Shown piece by piece: positions 6,234 to 6,498 of a DNA stretch of 6,498 nt (position 1 is the stretch's first letter; each line of letters begins with the position of its first letter). Source of the DNA: Phenylobacterium sp. CCH9-H3. GTDB lineage: Bacteria > Pseudomonadota > Alphaproteobacteria > Caulobacterales > Caulobacteraceae. Location: the NCBI RefSeq assembly GCF_001557235.1, contig NZ_LSJI01000291.1:1-6498 (forward strand), read 5' to 3'. The translations under genes were made by a program, and so were the position numbers. Below the pieces are notes generated by a model. It was not told the DNA's origin, made no database searches, and saw nothing but the letters and a program-made list of their open reading frames with translations.

Positions 6234-6275
6234 ATGACCGGGATCCGCCCGGGGCTGAGTAAAGCGAGCGAATGA
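6234..6275 (+). other. Possible 13-codon leader reading frame overlapping the infB start
   Basis: An ATG at 6234 opens MTGIRPGLSKASE and stops at TGA 6273-6275, which overlaps the infB ATG (6272-6274) as ATGA, the arrangement typical of translational coupling. A second, shorter frame starts at 6230 (MNDRDPPGAE, stop TAA 6260-6262). Neither has a strong Shine-Dalgarno, only GAG at 6227-6229. Both could be chance; the overlap geometry is the only real support. Confidence 0.25.
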
Positions 6276-6498
6276 GCGAAGACAACAACAACGGCCGTAA
6301 GCCCCTCACGCTGAAGCCCCGCACCGGCGGGTCCGTCAGCTCGGGCACGGTGAAGCAGAGCTTCAGCCACGGCCGGACGAAGACGGTGGTCGTCGAGACC
6401 AAGCGGGCGCGTCCTCACGCGGCCGGCGGCGGCAATCTGGCCGCTCCGTCCAACGCTGAGCGCCGCGTGTTCGAGTCGCCGCAGCGTCCCGCCGCCCC
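6272..6498 (+). CDS. infB: Translation initiation factor IF-2, N-terminal part (3' end outside window)
   Basis: IF-2 is the GTPase that brings initiator tRNA to the 30S subunit and promotes subunit joining. Only the first 75 codons are present, so the GTPase domain is outside the window. The residues are characteristic: MSEDNNNGRKPLTLKPR, then VSSGTVKQSFSHGRTKTVVV (22-41) and VETKRARP. The pattern TVKQSFSHGRTKTVVVETKR matches the IF-2-associated segment found near the N-terminus of alphaproteobacterial IF-2. After it the sequence turns into the Ala/Pro/Gly-rich linker usual for long IF-2 proteins. The ATG at 6272 has only a weak purine-rich stretch (AAAGCGAGCGA) ahead of it. The preceding 84-base gap holds alternative hairpins and a tiny overlapping reading frame. 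The position after nusA and ylxR is the conserved one. Confidence 0.95.
   Translation, partial: MSEDNNNGRKPLTLKPRTGGSVSSGTVKQSFSHGRTKTVVVETKRARPHAAGGGNLAAPSNAERRVFESPQRPAA

Noticed and set aside
1..6498. Mobile element, CRISPR array, toxin-antitoxin or defence system
   Set aside because: No transposase, integrase, direct-repeat array or defence-family motif is seen; the genes are tightly packed, recognisable housekeeping genes.

Overview
This window is a GC-rich stretch (my estimate is about two-thirds G+C) of core bacterial chromosome. The proteins look alphaproteobacterial, most likely Caulobacterales (Caulobacter/Phenylobacterium/Brevundimonas-like). The reasons are the gene order lnt-metK-trmB followed by rimP-nusA-ylxR-infB, the alphaproteobacterial forms of MetK, NusA and the YlxR/L7Ae fusion, and a marked scarcity of GANTC, the CcrM methylation site. 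This placement is inference from sequence character, not from a database search.

Left part (1-2478, + strand). The C-terminus of a probable apolipoprotein N-acyltransferase (lnt) ends at 114. An 88-base gap carries a plausible sigma70-type promoter with a pseudo-palindromic operator-like site inside it, then a Shine-Dalgarno and a TTG-initiated metK (S-adenosylmethionine synthetase). A small DUF1232/YkvA-type membrane protein starts on the last base of the metK stop codon. trmB (tRNA m7G46 methyltransferase, which consumes SAM) follows nine bases later, so the three genes look like one transcription unit.

Middle (2475-3226). ppa (family I inorganic pyrophosphatase) lies on the opposite strand. 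Its stop codon overlaps that of trmB in a single CTAG tetranucleotide. Functionally it fits its neighbour, because MetK releases pyrophosphate and phosphate. The 212-base gap between ppa and rimP holds a + strand promoter with a 17-base spacer, a perfect 6-bp inverted repeat over the -35 box, and, about 35 bases past the predicted start site, a strong intrinsic terminator just ahead of rimP. This looks like an attenuated leader.

Right part (3227-6498, + strand). rimP (30S maturation), nusA (elongation/termination/antitermination), a fused YlxR-L7Ae RNA-binding protein and the first 75 codons of infB (initiation factor IF-2) form the conserved transcription-translation operon. An 84-base gap before infB contains two mutually exclusive hairpins and two tiny reading frames, one of which overlaps the infB start codon as ATGA.

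I see no mobile element, CRISPR array, tRNA, rRNA or phage gene. This is mainly an ordinary housekeeping region. The parts worth a second look are regulatory: the metK operator, the rimP leader and the infB leader. I do not see a convincing undescribed system.
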